Positions 30,659 to 38,452 of a DNA stretch of 64,000 nucleotides are shown here, piece by piece; the stretch's first letter is position 1; each line of letters begins with the position of its first letter. Where the stretch lies: assembly GCA_000818095.1 (NCBI GenBank), contig CP009416.1:2154501-2218500 (forward strand). The letters are read 5' to 3'. Under the pieces are notes generated by a model. It had not been told where the DNA came from and did no database searches. It was given only the letters and a program-made list of their open reading frames with translations. The DNA comes from Jeotgalibacillus malaysiensis (GTDB lineage: Bacteria > Bacillota > Bacilli > Bacillales > Jeotgalibacillaceae). A program made the position numbers and the translations under genes.

Positions 30659-31102
30659 ATGAGCGACAATGAAAATACGACACAACATTTATTCGGTGCC
30701 CGGTTAATCAGGGATGAATTGATACCTGACCTGCTGGGCAACCATACAAAGGACATTCTTTACTGGGCCGGTAAAAAGCTCGCAAGAAGTTATCCCTGCA
30801 GTAACGAAGGCGACATTATTTCTTTTTTTGAACGGGCAGAGTGGGGTGTCCTCTCCATCATAAAACAAAAAAATGATGAAATACATTTTGAACTTTCCGG
30901 GAATGTGGTCGAGGAAAGAATTGCACACAATGACCCCGTTTTCACACTTGAAGCAGGCTTTATTGCTGAACAGATCGCAATGATCAAGCAATATCACACT
31001 GAAGCAGTCTATACACGCAAGAAGAAAAGCTGTGTACAGATTGAGCTGAAATCAGATCAGAAAGACCCTTATACACTACCCTCAAGAAAAGCTTCTCTTT
31101 AA
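30659..31102 (+). CDS. yslB: YslB-like protein (DUF2507)
   Basis: A 147-residue soluble protein of the DUF2507/YslB family. It has the V4R-like feel of a small ligand-binding fold (DILYWAGKKLARSYP; FFERAEWGVLSI; LEAGFIAEQIAMI). The function is unknown. MSDNENTTQ at 30659 is chosen because a longer start at 30626 lies inside the promoter; AGTGAGG is 12 bases upstream, a weak site. It lies between sdhC and lysC as in B. subtilis. Confidence 0.85.
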   Translation: MSDNENTTQHLFGARLIRDELIPDLLGNHTKDILYWAGKKLARSYPCSNEGDIISFFERAEWGVLSIIKQKNDEIHFELSGNVVEERIAHNDPVFTLEAGFIAEQIAMIKQYHTEAVYTRKKKSCVQIELKSDQKDPYTLPSRKASL

Positions 31103-31142
31103 AAGATCAGCAGGCACCTGATACAGGGGCCTGCTGATTTTT
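31101..31142. terminator. Bidirectional terminator between yslB and lysC
   Basis: ATCAGCAGGC(A)CCTG pairs with CAGG(G)GCCTGCTGAT, flanked by AAAA and TTTTT. The genes converge here. Confidence 0.88.
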
Positions 31143-31635
31143 ACGCTTCTACAGCACTTCTATTTAATCCAAAGCTTTCATGAATTGCATTGGCAGCTTT
31201 AATCATTTCATTCGAATCAACTACAACTGAGACTTTGATCTCTGAAGTACTAACCATTTTCACCTGGATCTCATGCTTCGCAAGTACACTGAACATCTGC
31301 GCTGCAACACCAGGGTTTGAAACCATTCCAGACCCAACAATCGAGACTTTTGAAAGGTTTGTCTCATGTTCGATTTCCTGATAACCAATTTCATCTTTGT
31401 GACGGCCAAGAATCTGTAATGTCTCGTCAAGTGAAGATTCCTTGATTGAGAAAGAAAGGTTTACTTTGCCTGTATCAAGCTTACTTTGAATAATAATATC
31501 AACATCAATATGGTTTTCTGCAAGAATTGAGAACACAGCAGGGAAACCTGTCAGTTCATTCTCAAGACCTACTACGGTCATCCGGACTATATCCTTATCA
31601 AATGCCACGCCTCTTACGACTAAATGTTCTTCCAT
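31141..31635 (-). CDS. Aspartokinase beta subunit from internal start of lysC
   Basis: GAGGAGG stands 8-9 bases before an in-frame ATG at 31635 (MEEHLVVRGVAF), giving 164 residues that cover both ACT domains. B. subtilis aspartokinase II is an alpha2-beta2 enzyme whose beta subunit arises in this way and has about the same length. Confidence 0.7.
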   Translation of the reverse strand: MEEHLVVRGVAFDKDIVRMTVVGLENELTGFPAVFSILAENHIDVDIIIQSKLDTGKVNLSFSIKESSLDETLQILGRHKDEIGYQEIEHETNLSKVSIVGSGMVSNPGVAAQMFSVLAKHEIQVKMVSTSEIKVSVVVDSNEMIKAANAIHESFGLNRSAVEA

Positions 31636-32370
31636 TGGTGCATCCTCCTCAATTAACGTTCCTTCTGTTTCTTCCATACTTGATCTTACAGTCAGCTTGA
31701 TTCCATAATTTTTTGCAAATTCCACTGCTCTTGGATGCAAAACGCCTGCTCCGAGGTTTGCTAGCTCAAGCATTTCATCATATGAAATTCCATTCAGCTT
31801 TCTTGCCCCTGTTACATATCTCGGGTCAGTGGAATAAACTCCGTCAACATCTGTATAAATATCACAGCGTTCAGCATTTATTGCTGCAGCAAGCGCTACT
31901 GCAGTTGTATCTGAGCCTCCGCGCCCAAGGGTGGTAATTTCACCATTCTCATCCATACCCTGAAAGCCTGCAACGACAATGACGCGCCCTTCATTCAGCA
32001 GACTTTCCACACGATTTGTTTTCACTTCTGTAATTCTTGCATTACTGAAGACTGCCTCTGTACGAATTCCTGCCTGCCAACCGGTTAGTGAAGTGCTTTT
32101 GTAGCCTCTGTTTTGAAGCGCCATCGCAAGGAGTGACATCGACATTTGCTCACCCGTTGTTAACAGCATATCCATTTCTCTTTTTTCCGGGCGTGACGTC
32201 ATTTCGCCTGCAAGTCTGACCAGCTCGTCTGTCGTTTTTCCCATTGCGGATACGACGACGATGACGTCATTGCCTTTTTCTTTTTCCAGAATGACTCTAT
32301 TTGCCACATGATGAATTTTTTCAACTGATCCTACTGATGTACCTCCGAATTTTTGTACAATGATTCCCAC
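31141..32370 (-). CDS. lysC: Aspartokinase, lysine-sensitive type (alpha subunit)
   Basis: A 409-residue enzyme that phosphorylates aspartate, the first step to lysine, methionine, threonine and diaminopimelate. The kinase domain starts with the signature KFGGTSVGS, and two ACT domains occupy about residues 260-405. An internal in-frame ATG at 31635 with a strong GAGGAGG site marks the separate beta subunit known from B. subtilis aspartokinase II. A lysine riboswitch controls the gene. Confidence 0.95.
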   Translation of the reverse strand: MGIIVQKFGGTSVGSVEKIHHVANRVILEKEKGNDVIVVVSAMGKTTDELVRLAGEMTSRPEKREMDMLLTTGEQMSMSLLAMALQNRGYKSTSLTGWQAGIRTEAVFSNARITEVKTNRVESLLNEGRVIVVAGFQGMDENGEITTLGRGGSDTTAVALAAAINAERCDIYTDVDGVYSTDPRYVTGARKLNGISYDEMLELANLGAGVLHPRAVEFAKNYGIKLTVRSSMEETEGTLIEEDAPMEEHLVVRGVAFDKDIVRMTVVGLENELTGFPAVFSILAENHIDVDIIIQSKLDTGKVNLSFSIKESSLDETLQILGRHKDEIGYQEIEHETNLSKVSIVGSGMVSNPGVAAQMFSVLAKHEIQVKMVSTSEIKVSVVVDSNEMIKAANAIHESFGLNRSAVEA

Positions 32371-32411
32371 TCTATTTCCTCTTCCCTGACATTATTTCTC
32401 AACTGTTTGCG

Positions 32412-32668
32412 ACAATAAAAAAAGCAACGGGGAGAAATTCTCCCCATTGCTTTTGAACAGATTACGCCATCTGTATCGCACAGGTGAGATAGCTCTCCAG
32501 AACATGACAGTTCTGACAGCCCTGCATTTTTTAAATACAGAACCAGCAAAAAATCTGATGAATCGATCTTCTGCTTCGGCGGTCCGCACCTTTCACGCTG
32601 CTTCAACGGGTTTCATCACCCTCTGCAGCGGTACTATTTGCGTCCGCACCTCTATCACCACTTTAAAA
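32412..32668 (-). promoter_or_regulatory. Lysine riboswitch (L-box) of lysC
   Basis: The transcript starts with the lysine-aptamer hallmark GTGATAGAGGTGCGGAC (about 32644-32660) and has the further conserved block GAGGGTGATGAAACCCG. The terminator is GCAATGGGGAGAA paired with TTCTCCCCGTTGC plus T7 at 32414-32456. Lysine should cause early termination. Confidence 0.93.
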
Positions 32669-32689
32669 TAAAGTGTTTAATTGTGAATC

Positions 32690-32718
32690 ATTATAGCATG
32701 TGGCCCTCTGGTCTTCAA
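32690..32718 (-). promoter_or_regulatory. SigA promoter of lysC
   Basis: TTGAAG (32713-32718), 17 bases, TATAAT (32690-32695). It starts 3 bases beyond the uvrC stop side, so uvrC and lysC share almost no spacer. Confidence 0.7.
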
Positions 32719-32720
32719 TG

Positions 32721-34493
32721 CTATTCTTTTAATTTTTCCATGACTTTTTCAGCCGTCTTAGCCGGCACACCTGATTTTACGATTTCTTCAAGCGATGCTT
32801 CTCTCAACTTTTTCACTGAACCAAAATACTTTAGCAGCTGCTTTTTACGCTGCGGACCCACACCATCAATATCATCAAGTACTGACTGGATCGAATTTTT
32901 TGCACGCAGCTGCCTGTGAAATGTTATCGCAAAACGGTGCACTTCATCCTGAATCCGCTGCATAAAGTAAAATTCCTGACTGCGTCTATTGAGCGGTACA
33001 ACTTCAAGCGGATCACCATATAAGAGCTGTGACGTATTGTGCCGGTCATCCTTCGCAAGACCGGCAACCGGAATATCAAGCCCCAGCTCATTTCTGAGAA
33101 TGTCTTTAGCCGCTTCAATCTGACCCTTACCGCCATCAATCACAATTAAATCGGGCAATGGAAGCTCATCCTTCAGCACTCTTGCATACCTTCTTCTGAT
33201 GACTTCTCTCATCGATTCATAATCATCCGGACCCTGAACCGTTTTAATTTTATATTTCCGGTATTCTTTTCTTTCAGGCTTACCATCTACAAAAACAACC
33301 ATCGCTGATACCGGATCTGACCCCTGAATGTTCGAATTATCAAATGCTTCAATTCTGTACGGCGTATAGATATTCATTGCCTGACCAAGATTTTCTGCTG
33401 CTTTAATTGTTCTTTCTTCATCACGCTCAATTAATGCAAACTTTTCAGTCAGTGCAATGGACGCATTTTTAGCTGCAAGATTAACCAGGTCTTTCTTTTG
33501 TCCTCTGATCGGCTGCCTGACATTTGTCTCGAGTAACTCTTCTGCCATTTGCTGATCAATCGTCTGAGGAATTAAAACTTCTTTTGGCTTAAAATGGTTA
33601 GCCTTCATATAGAACTGACCAAGGAAGGAAAGGAATTCTCCTTCTGCTTCATCATAGATCGGAAACATTGATACATCCCGTTCAATCAGCTTACCCTGCC
33701 TGATAAAGAACACCTGTACACACATCCATCCTTTATCCACTGCATAGCCGAAAATATCACGGTTTGTAAAATCATTCATCGTCATTTTCTGTTTTTCCAT
33801 TGTGGCTTCAATATGAGCAATTTGATCACGGAATTCCTTCGCCCGTTCAAATTCAAGGTTTTCTGCAGCATGCTCCATTTTAACTTTCAGATCTTTTTTC
33901 ACTTCTTTAAATCCGCCGTTCAGAAACCTGGAAATATCTTCAGTCATCTGGCGGTATGTGCTTTGTTCCACATTGAATTCACACGGCGCAAGACACTGTC
34001 CCATGTGATAATACAGGCATACTTTGTCCGGCATGGTTCTGCATTTCCTGAGCGGATACATTCGATCGAGCAGCTTTTTTGTTTCGTTTGCTGCTTGCGC
34101 ATTTGGGTAGGGTCCGAAATACTTTCCTTTATCTTTTTTAACTTTACGGGTAATGAGCAGTCTCGGGTGACGCTCAGCGGTTACCTTGATAAACGGATAA
34201 TGCTTATCATCTTTTAACATGACGTTATATTTTGGATCATGCTTTTTGATCAGATTTAATTCAAGTACAAGCGCCTCCATGTTCGATGAAGTCACGATAT
34301 ATTCAAAGTCCTCTATCTCTGATACCAGTCGCTGGGTTTTACCATCATGCGACCCGGTAAAATAAGATCTAACTCTATTCTTAAGCACCTTCGCTTTACC
34401 TACATAAATAATCGTACCCTGTCTGTCCTTCATCAGATAACAGCCAGGCTGGTCAGGAAGGACTGCGAGTTTATGTTTAAGCTGGTCTTTCAT
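32721..34493 (-). CDS. uvrC: Excinuclease ABC subunit C
   Basis: A 590-residue nucleotide excision repair nuclease that makes both incisions. The GIY-YIG domain is at the N terminus ([20 protein letters not shown]). The UVR motif lies near residue 200, the RNase H-like domain in the middle ([12 protein letters not shown]) and helix-hairpin-helix repeats at the C terminus ([13 protein letters not shown]). MKDQLKHK at 34493 follows AGGAGG by 8 bases; the frame open to 34535 has no site. Confidence 0.96.
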   Translation of the reverse strand: MKDQLKHKLAVLPDQPGCYLMKDRQGTIIYVGKAKVLKNRVRSYFTGSHDGKTQRLVSEIEDFEYIVTSSNMEALVLELNLIKKHDPKYNVMLKDDKHYPFIKVTAERHPRLLITRKVKKDKGKYFGPYPNAQAANETKKLLDRMYPLRKCRTMPDKVCLYYHMGQCLAPCEFNVEQSTYRQMTEDISRFLNGGFKEVKKDLKVKMEHAAENLEFERAKEFRDQIAHIEATMEKQKMTMNDFTNRDIFGYAVDKGWMCVQVFFIRQGKLIERDVSMFPIYDEAEGEFLSFLGQFYMKANHFKPKEVLIPQTIDQQMAEELLETNVRQPIRGQKKDLVNLAAKNASIALTEKFALIERDEERTIKAAENLGQAMNIYTPYRIEAFDNSNIQGSDPVSAMVVFVDGKPERKEYRKYKIKTVQGPDDYESMREVIRRRYARVLKDELPLPDLIVIDGGKGQIEAAKDILRNELGLDIPVAGLAKDDRHNTSQLLYGDPLEVVPLNRRSQEFYFMQRIQDEVHRFAITFHRQLRAKNSIQSVLDDIDGVGPQRKKQLLKYFGSVKKLREASLEEIVKSGVPAKTAEKVMEKLKE

Positions 34494-34552
34494 CTGTTTA
34501 GCCTCCTGCACACTTGTTACCTTTATTTTACTCAATTAAAAGCCAGAAGCAA

Positions 34553-34580
34553 AATAAAAGCCGGGCACATGGCCCGGCTA
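34553..34580 (-). terminator. Terminator after trxA
   Basis: AGCCGGGC pairs with GCCCGGCT around CATGT, then TTTATTTT on the minus strand. Confidence 0.88.
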
Positions 34581-34585
34581 AATGA

Positions 34586-34900
34586 TTATGCGTGTTTATT
34601 TAATAATTCTTCTAATGCTTCTTTCGGCTGGAAGCCTACTACTTTGTCAACGATCTCGCCGTCTTTGAATACGACAAGTGTTGGGATACTCATTACACCG
34701 TACTTGCTTGCTGTTTCCTGGTTTTCATCAACATCAAGCTTTACGATTTTAACTTTATCACCCATGTCAGTATCAAGCTCTTCAAGAACCGGTGCAATCA
34801 TTTTACAAGGTCCGCACCAAGTTGCCCAGAAGTCTGCGAGTACTAAACCGTCTTTTGTTTCGTTAGCGAATGTTTGATCTGTTGCGTGTGCAATTGCCAT
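34586..34900 (-). CDS. trxA: Thioredoxin
   Basis: A 104-residue redox protein with the WCGPCK active site (about residues 28-33) and cis-proline segment [17 protein letters not shown] lies upstream of the ATG. A TATACT -10 lies near 34942 with a weak -35. It lies between etfA and uvrC as in B. subtilis. Confidence 0.97.
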   Translation of the reverse strand: MAIAHATDQTFANETKDGLVLADFWATWCGPCKMIAPVLEELDTDMGDKVKIVKLDVDENQETASKYGVMSIPTLVVFKDGEIVDKVVGFQPKEALEELLNKHA

Positions 34901-34982
34901 TTAAAATTCCTCCTTGTTGAATCCGAATATAGTCAAAGTATAGCAGGGAGAGTATTGTATTTCCACGTTTTTGCTTGAGAAT

Positions 34983-35016
34983 TAAAAAGAGCCTAAGACA
35001 AAAGTGTCAGGCTCCA
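34983..35016 (-). terminator. Hairpin with T-run next to repeat copy B
   Basis: GAGCCTGACA pairs imperfectly with TGTCTTAGGCTC and ends in TTTTT on the minus strand. It abuts repeat copy B and could end etfA transcription. Confidence 0.65.
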
Positions 35017-35019
35017 GAA

Positions 35020-35151
35020 ATCGTTTCGCTGCGCTTCAGGCGGACGCTTTCCGCAGGGTCGGCGGTGAGCCTCCTCGTGCTTTGCACTGCGGGGTCTCAC
35101 CTGTCCGACTTCTCCTGCTGGAGTCGCCGCCTTCCGCTCCGCTACACTTAA
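35020..35151 (+). repeat. Dispersed intergenic repeat, copy B
   Basis: It shares with copy A the start CGTTTCGCTGCGCTTCAGG. The core reads GGTGAGCCTCCTCGTGC, TTT, GCACTGCGGGGTCTCACC, a hairpin with GGTGAG/CTCACC and GTGC/GCAC pairs. Its ends are imperfect inverted repeats. It lies between etfA and trxA. Confidence 0.88.
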
Positions 35152-35179
35152 ATTTCTTATTCTTATACAGTTTTTTTAA

Positions 35180-36154
35180 TTAAGATACTTTAACTTTTTT
35201 AAACTCTTCGATCAATAATGGCACTACATCAAACAGGTCTCCGACGATGCCGTAGTCAGCTACTTTGAAGATGTTTGCTTCAGGGTCTTTGTTGATTGCA
35301 ACAATGACTTTTGAGTTGGACATGCCCGCCATATGCTGAATTGCACCTGAGATTCCGCATGCAATGTAAAGATCAGGTGTTACAACTTTACCCGTCTGAC
35401 CAATCTGAAGTGAGTAATCGCAATAGTCAGCGTCACATGCTCCTCTTGAAGCACCTACTGCACCGCCAAGAAGGTCTGCCAGCTCTTTAAGTGGTTCAAA
35501 CCCATCTTCACTTTTCACTCCGCGACCTCCTGCAACGATAACTTTTGCTTCTGAGAGGTCAACGCCGTCAGTTGCTTTTCTGACAACTTCCTTAATAATT
35601 GTGCGAAGATCCGTAATGTCAACGCTTACAGATGATACATCACCTGAGCGGCCTTCTTCTTTTTCAAGAGCAGGAATGTTGTTTGGACGAATCGTGATGA
35701 ATGTCAGTCCATCTTTAATTACTTTTTTCTCAAATGCTTTACCACTGTAGATTGGACGAATGAACTTCGGTGAGTCTCCATCCGCTTCAATTGCAGTCAC
35801 ATCAGATACTAGTCCGCTGTTTAGTCTGCTTGCAAGCTTAGGTGATAGATCCTTACCTAATGAAGTGTGCCCCATGACAATTCCTTCAGGGCTTTCCTGT
35901 TCAATTACTGCAAGCAGCGCCTGAGAAAATCCATCTGAAGAATACTGTTCAAGTTTTGAATCTTCTACTGTGATCACACGGTCAGCTCCGTAAGCAACCA
36001 GTTCATTTGCTACATCAGCGATTCCATTTCCGATCAGTACGCTGATTACTTCTCCGCCGTCAGCAATCGTTTTACCCGCTGCAATTGCCTCGAATGATAC
36101 ATTTCTTAGTGAACCTTCTCTTGTTTCTGCTAATACAAGTACTTTTTTGCTCAT
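35180..36154 (-). CDS. etfA: Electron transfer flavoprotein alpha subunit
   Basis: A 324-residue subunit. The C-terminal FAD-binding region is seen in VAGGRGVKSEDGFEPLKELADLLGG-type sequence (about residues 205-230) with GQTGKVVTPDLYIACGISGA. With EtfB it accepts electrons from acyl-CoA dehydrogenases. It is last in lcfA-fadR-fadB-etfB-etfA. AGGAGG precedes the ATG. Confidence 0.96.
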   Translation of the reverse strand: MSKKVLVLAETREGSLRNVSFEAIAAGKTIADGGEVISVLIGNGIADVANELVAYGADRVITVEDSKLEQYSSDGFSQALLAVIEQESPEGIVMGHTSLGKDLSPKLASRLNSGLVSDVTAIEADGDSPKFIRPIYSGKAFEKKVIKDGLTFITIRPNNIPALEKEEGRSGDVSSVSVDITDLRTIIKEVVRKATDGVDLSEAKVIVAGGRGVKSEDGFEPLKELADLLGGAVGASRGACDADYCDYSLQIGQTGKVVTPDLYIACGISGAIQHMAGMSNSKVIVAINKDPEANIFKVADYGIVGDLFDVVPLLIEEFKKVKVS

Positions 36155-36182
36155 CGGTTAAACCTCCTGAATAGTTATAGAA

Positions 36183-36956
36183 TTAGACTACTTTTGCTTC
36201 TGTACGAAGAAGTTGAACAAGCTCTTTTACCTGCTCATCTACTTCACCTTCAAGAATACGGCCTGCTTCTTTTGCCGGTGGCAGATAAATTTCAACCGTT
36301 TCTGTTTTAGGTTCTACATCATCTTCTTCAAGATCTAGATCATCAAGTTCGATTTCATCAAGCGGCTTTTTCTTCGCTTTCATAATACCCGGCAGTGATG
36401 GATATCTCGGGTCATTCAGTCCCTGCTGAGCTGTTACTAATAGTGGAAGTGTTGTTTCAATTGTTTCTGAGTCACCTTCAACATCACGCACAATTTCCAC
36501 TTTATCGCCATCTACTTTAATACTAGTGATTGTCGTTACATAAGGGATGTCCAGGTAATCTGCTACGCGTGGTGCAACTTGTCCTGATCCACCATCGATC
36601 GCAACATTACCACCGATAATCAGATCTGCCTCTTTATCTTTCAGATATTCAGAGAGAATCTTCGCAACTGAAAATTCATCTGTCATATCCACATCATCTT
36701 CAATGTTAATCAGTACTGCTTTATCAGCACCCATTGCCAGTGCAGTGCGAAGCTGCTTTTCAGTTTCTTCATCACCGACTGAGACAACTGTTACTTCTCC
36801 GCCATGCGCATCCTTCAGTTGAATTGCTTCCTCAATTGCATACTCATCGTATGGATTAATGATGAATTCTGCACCATCCTCAGCGATCTGGCCGCCCTGA
36901 ACAGAAATTTTTTCCTCAGTGTCAAACGTTCTTTTCATTAGCACAAAAATGTTCAT
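36183..36956 (-). CDS. etfB: Electron transfer flavoprotein beta subunit
   Basis: A 257-residue ETF beta-family protein with an adenine-nucleotide-binding fold (VDMTDEFSVAKILSEYLKD, DLIIGGNVAIDGGSGQV). The family signature VTAQQGLNDPRYPSLPGIMKAKKK lies near residue 185. It pairs with EtfA. Confidence 0.96.
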   Translation of the reverse strand: MNIFVLMKRTFDTEEKISVQGGQIAEDGAEFIINPYDEYAIEEAIQLKDAHGGEVTVVSVGDEETEKQLRTALAMGADKAVLINIEDDVDMTDEFSVAKILSEYLKDKEADLIIGGNVAIDGGSGQVAPRVADYLDIPYVTTITSIKVDGDKVEIVRDVEGDSETIETTLPLLVTAQQGLNDPRYPSLPGIMKAKKKPLDEIELDDLDLEEDDVEPKTETVEIYLPPAKEAGRILEGEVDEQVKELVQLLRTEAKVV

Positions 36957-36975
36957 GTATATTCCCTCCTGTTAA

Positions 36976-37749
36976 TTATTGACCTTTAAATTCAGGCTTT
37001 CTTTTTTCAATAAATGCACTGATGCCTTCTTTTGCATCCTCAGAGACAAATACATCTCCAAAGATCTCAGCTTCTCTTGCAACCCCTTCATGAAAATCAG
37101 CTGTTTTTGCATATTGAAGCAGTTCTAGTGCGGCTTTTACTGAAACCGGACTTTTAGCAGCCAGCTTCAATGCAAGCGCTTTCGATTTTTCGTGTACTTC
37201 TTCTTCCGGAAATGCTTTATTTGCAAGACCGTACTGAACAGCTTCAATTCCTGTAATCGGGTCACTCGAGAGAAGCATCTCAGCAGCTTTTGCAAATCCA
37301 ACGTAGCGCGGCAGCCGCTGTGAGCCGGCAAACCCTGGTACAAGGCCCAACTGAAGCTCCGGCAGGCCAAGTTTGGCTGTTTCACTTACATAGCGGATAT
37401 GACATCCCATCGCAAGCTCAAGACCGCCACCTAGTGCAGCACCGTGAATCGATGCGATAATCGGCTTTGAGAACGCTTCCATTCTTTCGAATACCTGTTG
37501 ACCTTTTTCAGCGAGCATAGAGAACTCAGCTCCTGATTCAACCTGTGTGAACTCTTTAATATCCGCTCCGGCTGAGAAGAAGCGTCCTTCCCCGTGGATC
37601 AGCAGGACACGGACATTCTCATCATGCTCGACTGCATCAAGCCACCCGTCAACTTCGCGGATCAGATCACTTGCCAGCGCATTAGCCGGCGGGCGGTTGA
37701 TGACGGCAGTTGAAATATACTGGTCATTCTCCCATTTTAAGAAACTCAT
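36976..37749 (-). CDS. fadB: Enoyl-CoA hydratase
   Basis: A 257-residue crotonase-family protein. The oxyanion-hole regions are FSAGADIKEF (about residues 58-67) and IHGAALGGGLELAMGCH (about 103-119), and the catalytic glutamate lies in LPELQLGLVPGFAGSQRL. It hydrates 2-enoyl-CoA in beta-oxidation. GGGGAG precedes the ATG. Confidence 0.93.
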   Translation of the reverse strand: MSFLKWENDQYISTAVINRPPANALASDLIREVDGWLDAVEHDENVRVLLIHGEGRFFSAGADIKEFTQVESGAEFSMLAEKGQQVFERMEAFSKPIIASIHGAALGGGLELAMGCHIRYVSETAKLGLPELQLGLVPGFAGSQRLPRYVGFAKAAEMLLSSDPITGIEAVQYGLANKAFPEEEVHEKSKALALKLAAKSPVSVKAALELLQYAKTADFHEGVAREAEIFGDVFVSEDAKEGISAFIEKRKPEFKGQ

Positions 37750-37762
37750 CCTGTTCTCCCCT

Positions 37763-38344
37763 TCACTTGCATAATCCTTTTACTAAAAGCCTATGTACGC
37801 CCGGTGCCAACTCTGTTATAGAATACTTCTGGTCGTTTATCACCCAGCTTGTTGCCACCTCATCAATCGTACCAAATACCATCTGCCTTGCCAATCGAAT
37901 ATCTAAATCCTCTGTTAAAACACCGGTTTTCACCCCGTGCTGTAATACATCATCAACAAGAACCAGATATTCTTTTAATACTTTATTTATCCTCATTCTA
38001 ATATCTTTATTGGACTGCCTCAGCTCAAGCTGTGTTACAATAGCTAAATGGTGATCGTCAGCAAGCATTTGAAAGTGGCTTTCCACCAGTACTTTCAGCT
38101 GCTCTACAGCATCTTCAGTATTAGTCATTTTCTTTCTGATCTTCTGAACGAACTGACCCATTTTTTCTTCAAAAAGAGAGATCAGAATATCTTCTTTATT
38201 CTTGAAGTATAAATAGATCGTTCCATCTGCTACCCCGGCCTGCTTGGCAATCTTTGAAACCTGTGCATGATGGTAGCCGTTTTCAGCAATGACCACTACG
38301 GCAGCATCAATAATTAATTTATATTTTGGTTTATCTTTCTTCAT
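37763..38344 (-). CDS. fadR: TetR-family fatty acid degradation repressor FadR
   Basis: A 193-residue protein, almost the B. subtilis FadR length. The helix-turn-helix is HAQVSKIAKQAGVADGTIYLYFKNKEDIL (about residues 24-52), and the C-terminal helices form the acyl-CoA pocket. MKKDKPKYKL at 38344 has an AAGGGTGA site; a frame to 38401 would read through the operator and hairpin. It lies directly downstream of lcfA, separated by its own operator. Confidence 0.93.
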   Translation of the reverse strand: MKKDKPKYKLIIDAAVVVIAENGYHHAQVSKIAKQAGVADGTIYLYFKNKEDILISLFEEKMGQFVQKIRKKMTNTEDAVEQLKVLVESHFQMLADDHHLAIVTQLELRQSNKDIRMRINKVLKEYLVLVDDVLQHGVKTGVLTEDLDIRLARQMVFGTIDEVATSWVINDQKYSITELAPGVHRLLVKGLCK

Positions 38345-38374
38345 CCGGTCATCACCCTTCAATTGCATATAAAA

Positions 38375-38416
38375 AAGATGAAAATATGAATGACTATTCA
38401 TTCATATTTTCATCTT
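38375..38416 (-). promoter_or_regulatory. FadR operator embedded in a terminator-like hairpin
   Basis: The centre is TGAATGA-CTAT-TCATTCA (38388-38405), an exact FadR box as known from Bacillus. It extends into 19-bp perfect arms (38375-38393 and 38398-38416). On the transcribed minus strand the second arm is followed by TTTTTTAT. The same DNA can therefore be an operator and an intrinsic terminator between lcfA and fadR. Confidence 0.8.
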
Positions 38417-38452
38417 ACTAAGAAAACCTGACTTCGTCAAGAAAAAACATTG

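Noticed and set aside
30704-30997. 97-residue ORF on the minus strand opposite yslB
   Set aside because: A shadow of yslB without a ribosome binding site.
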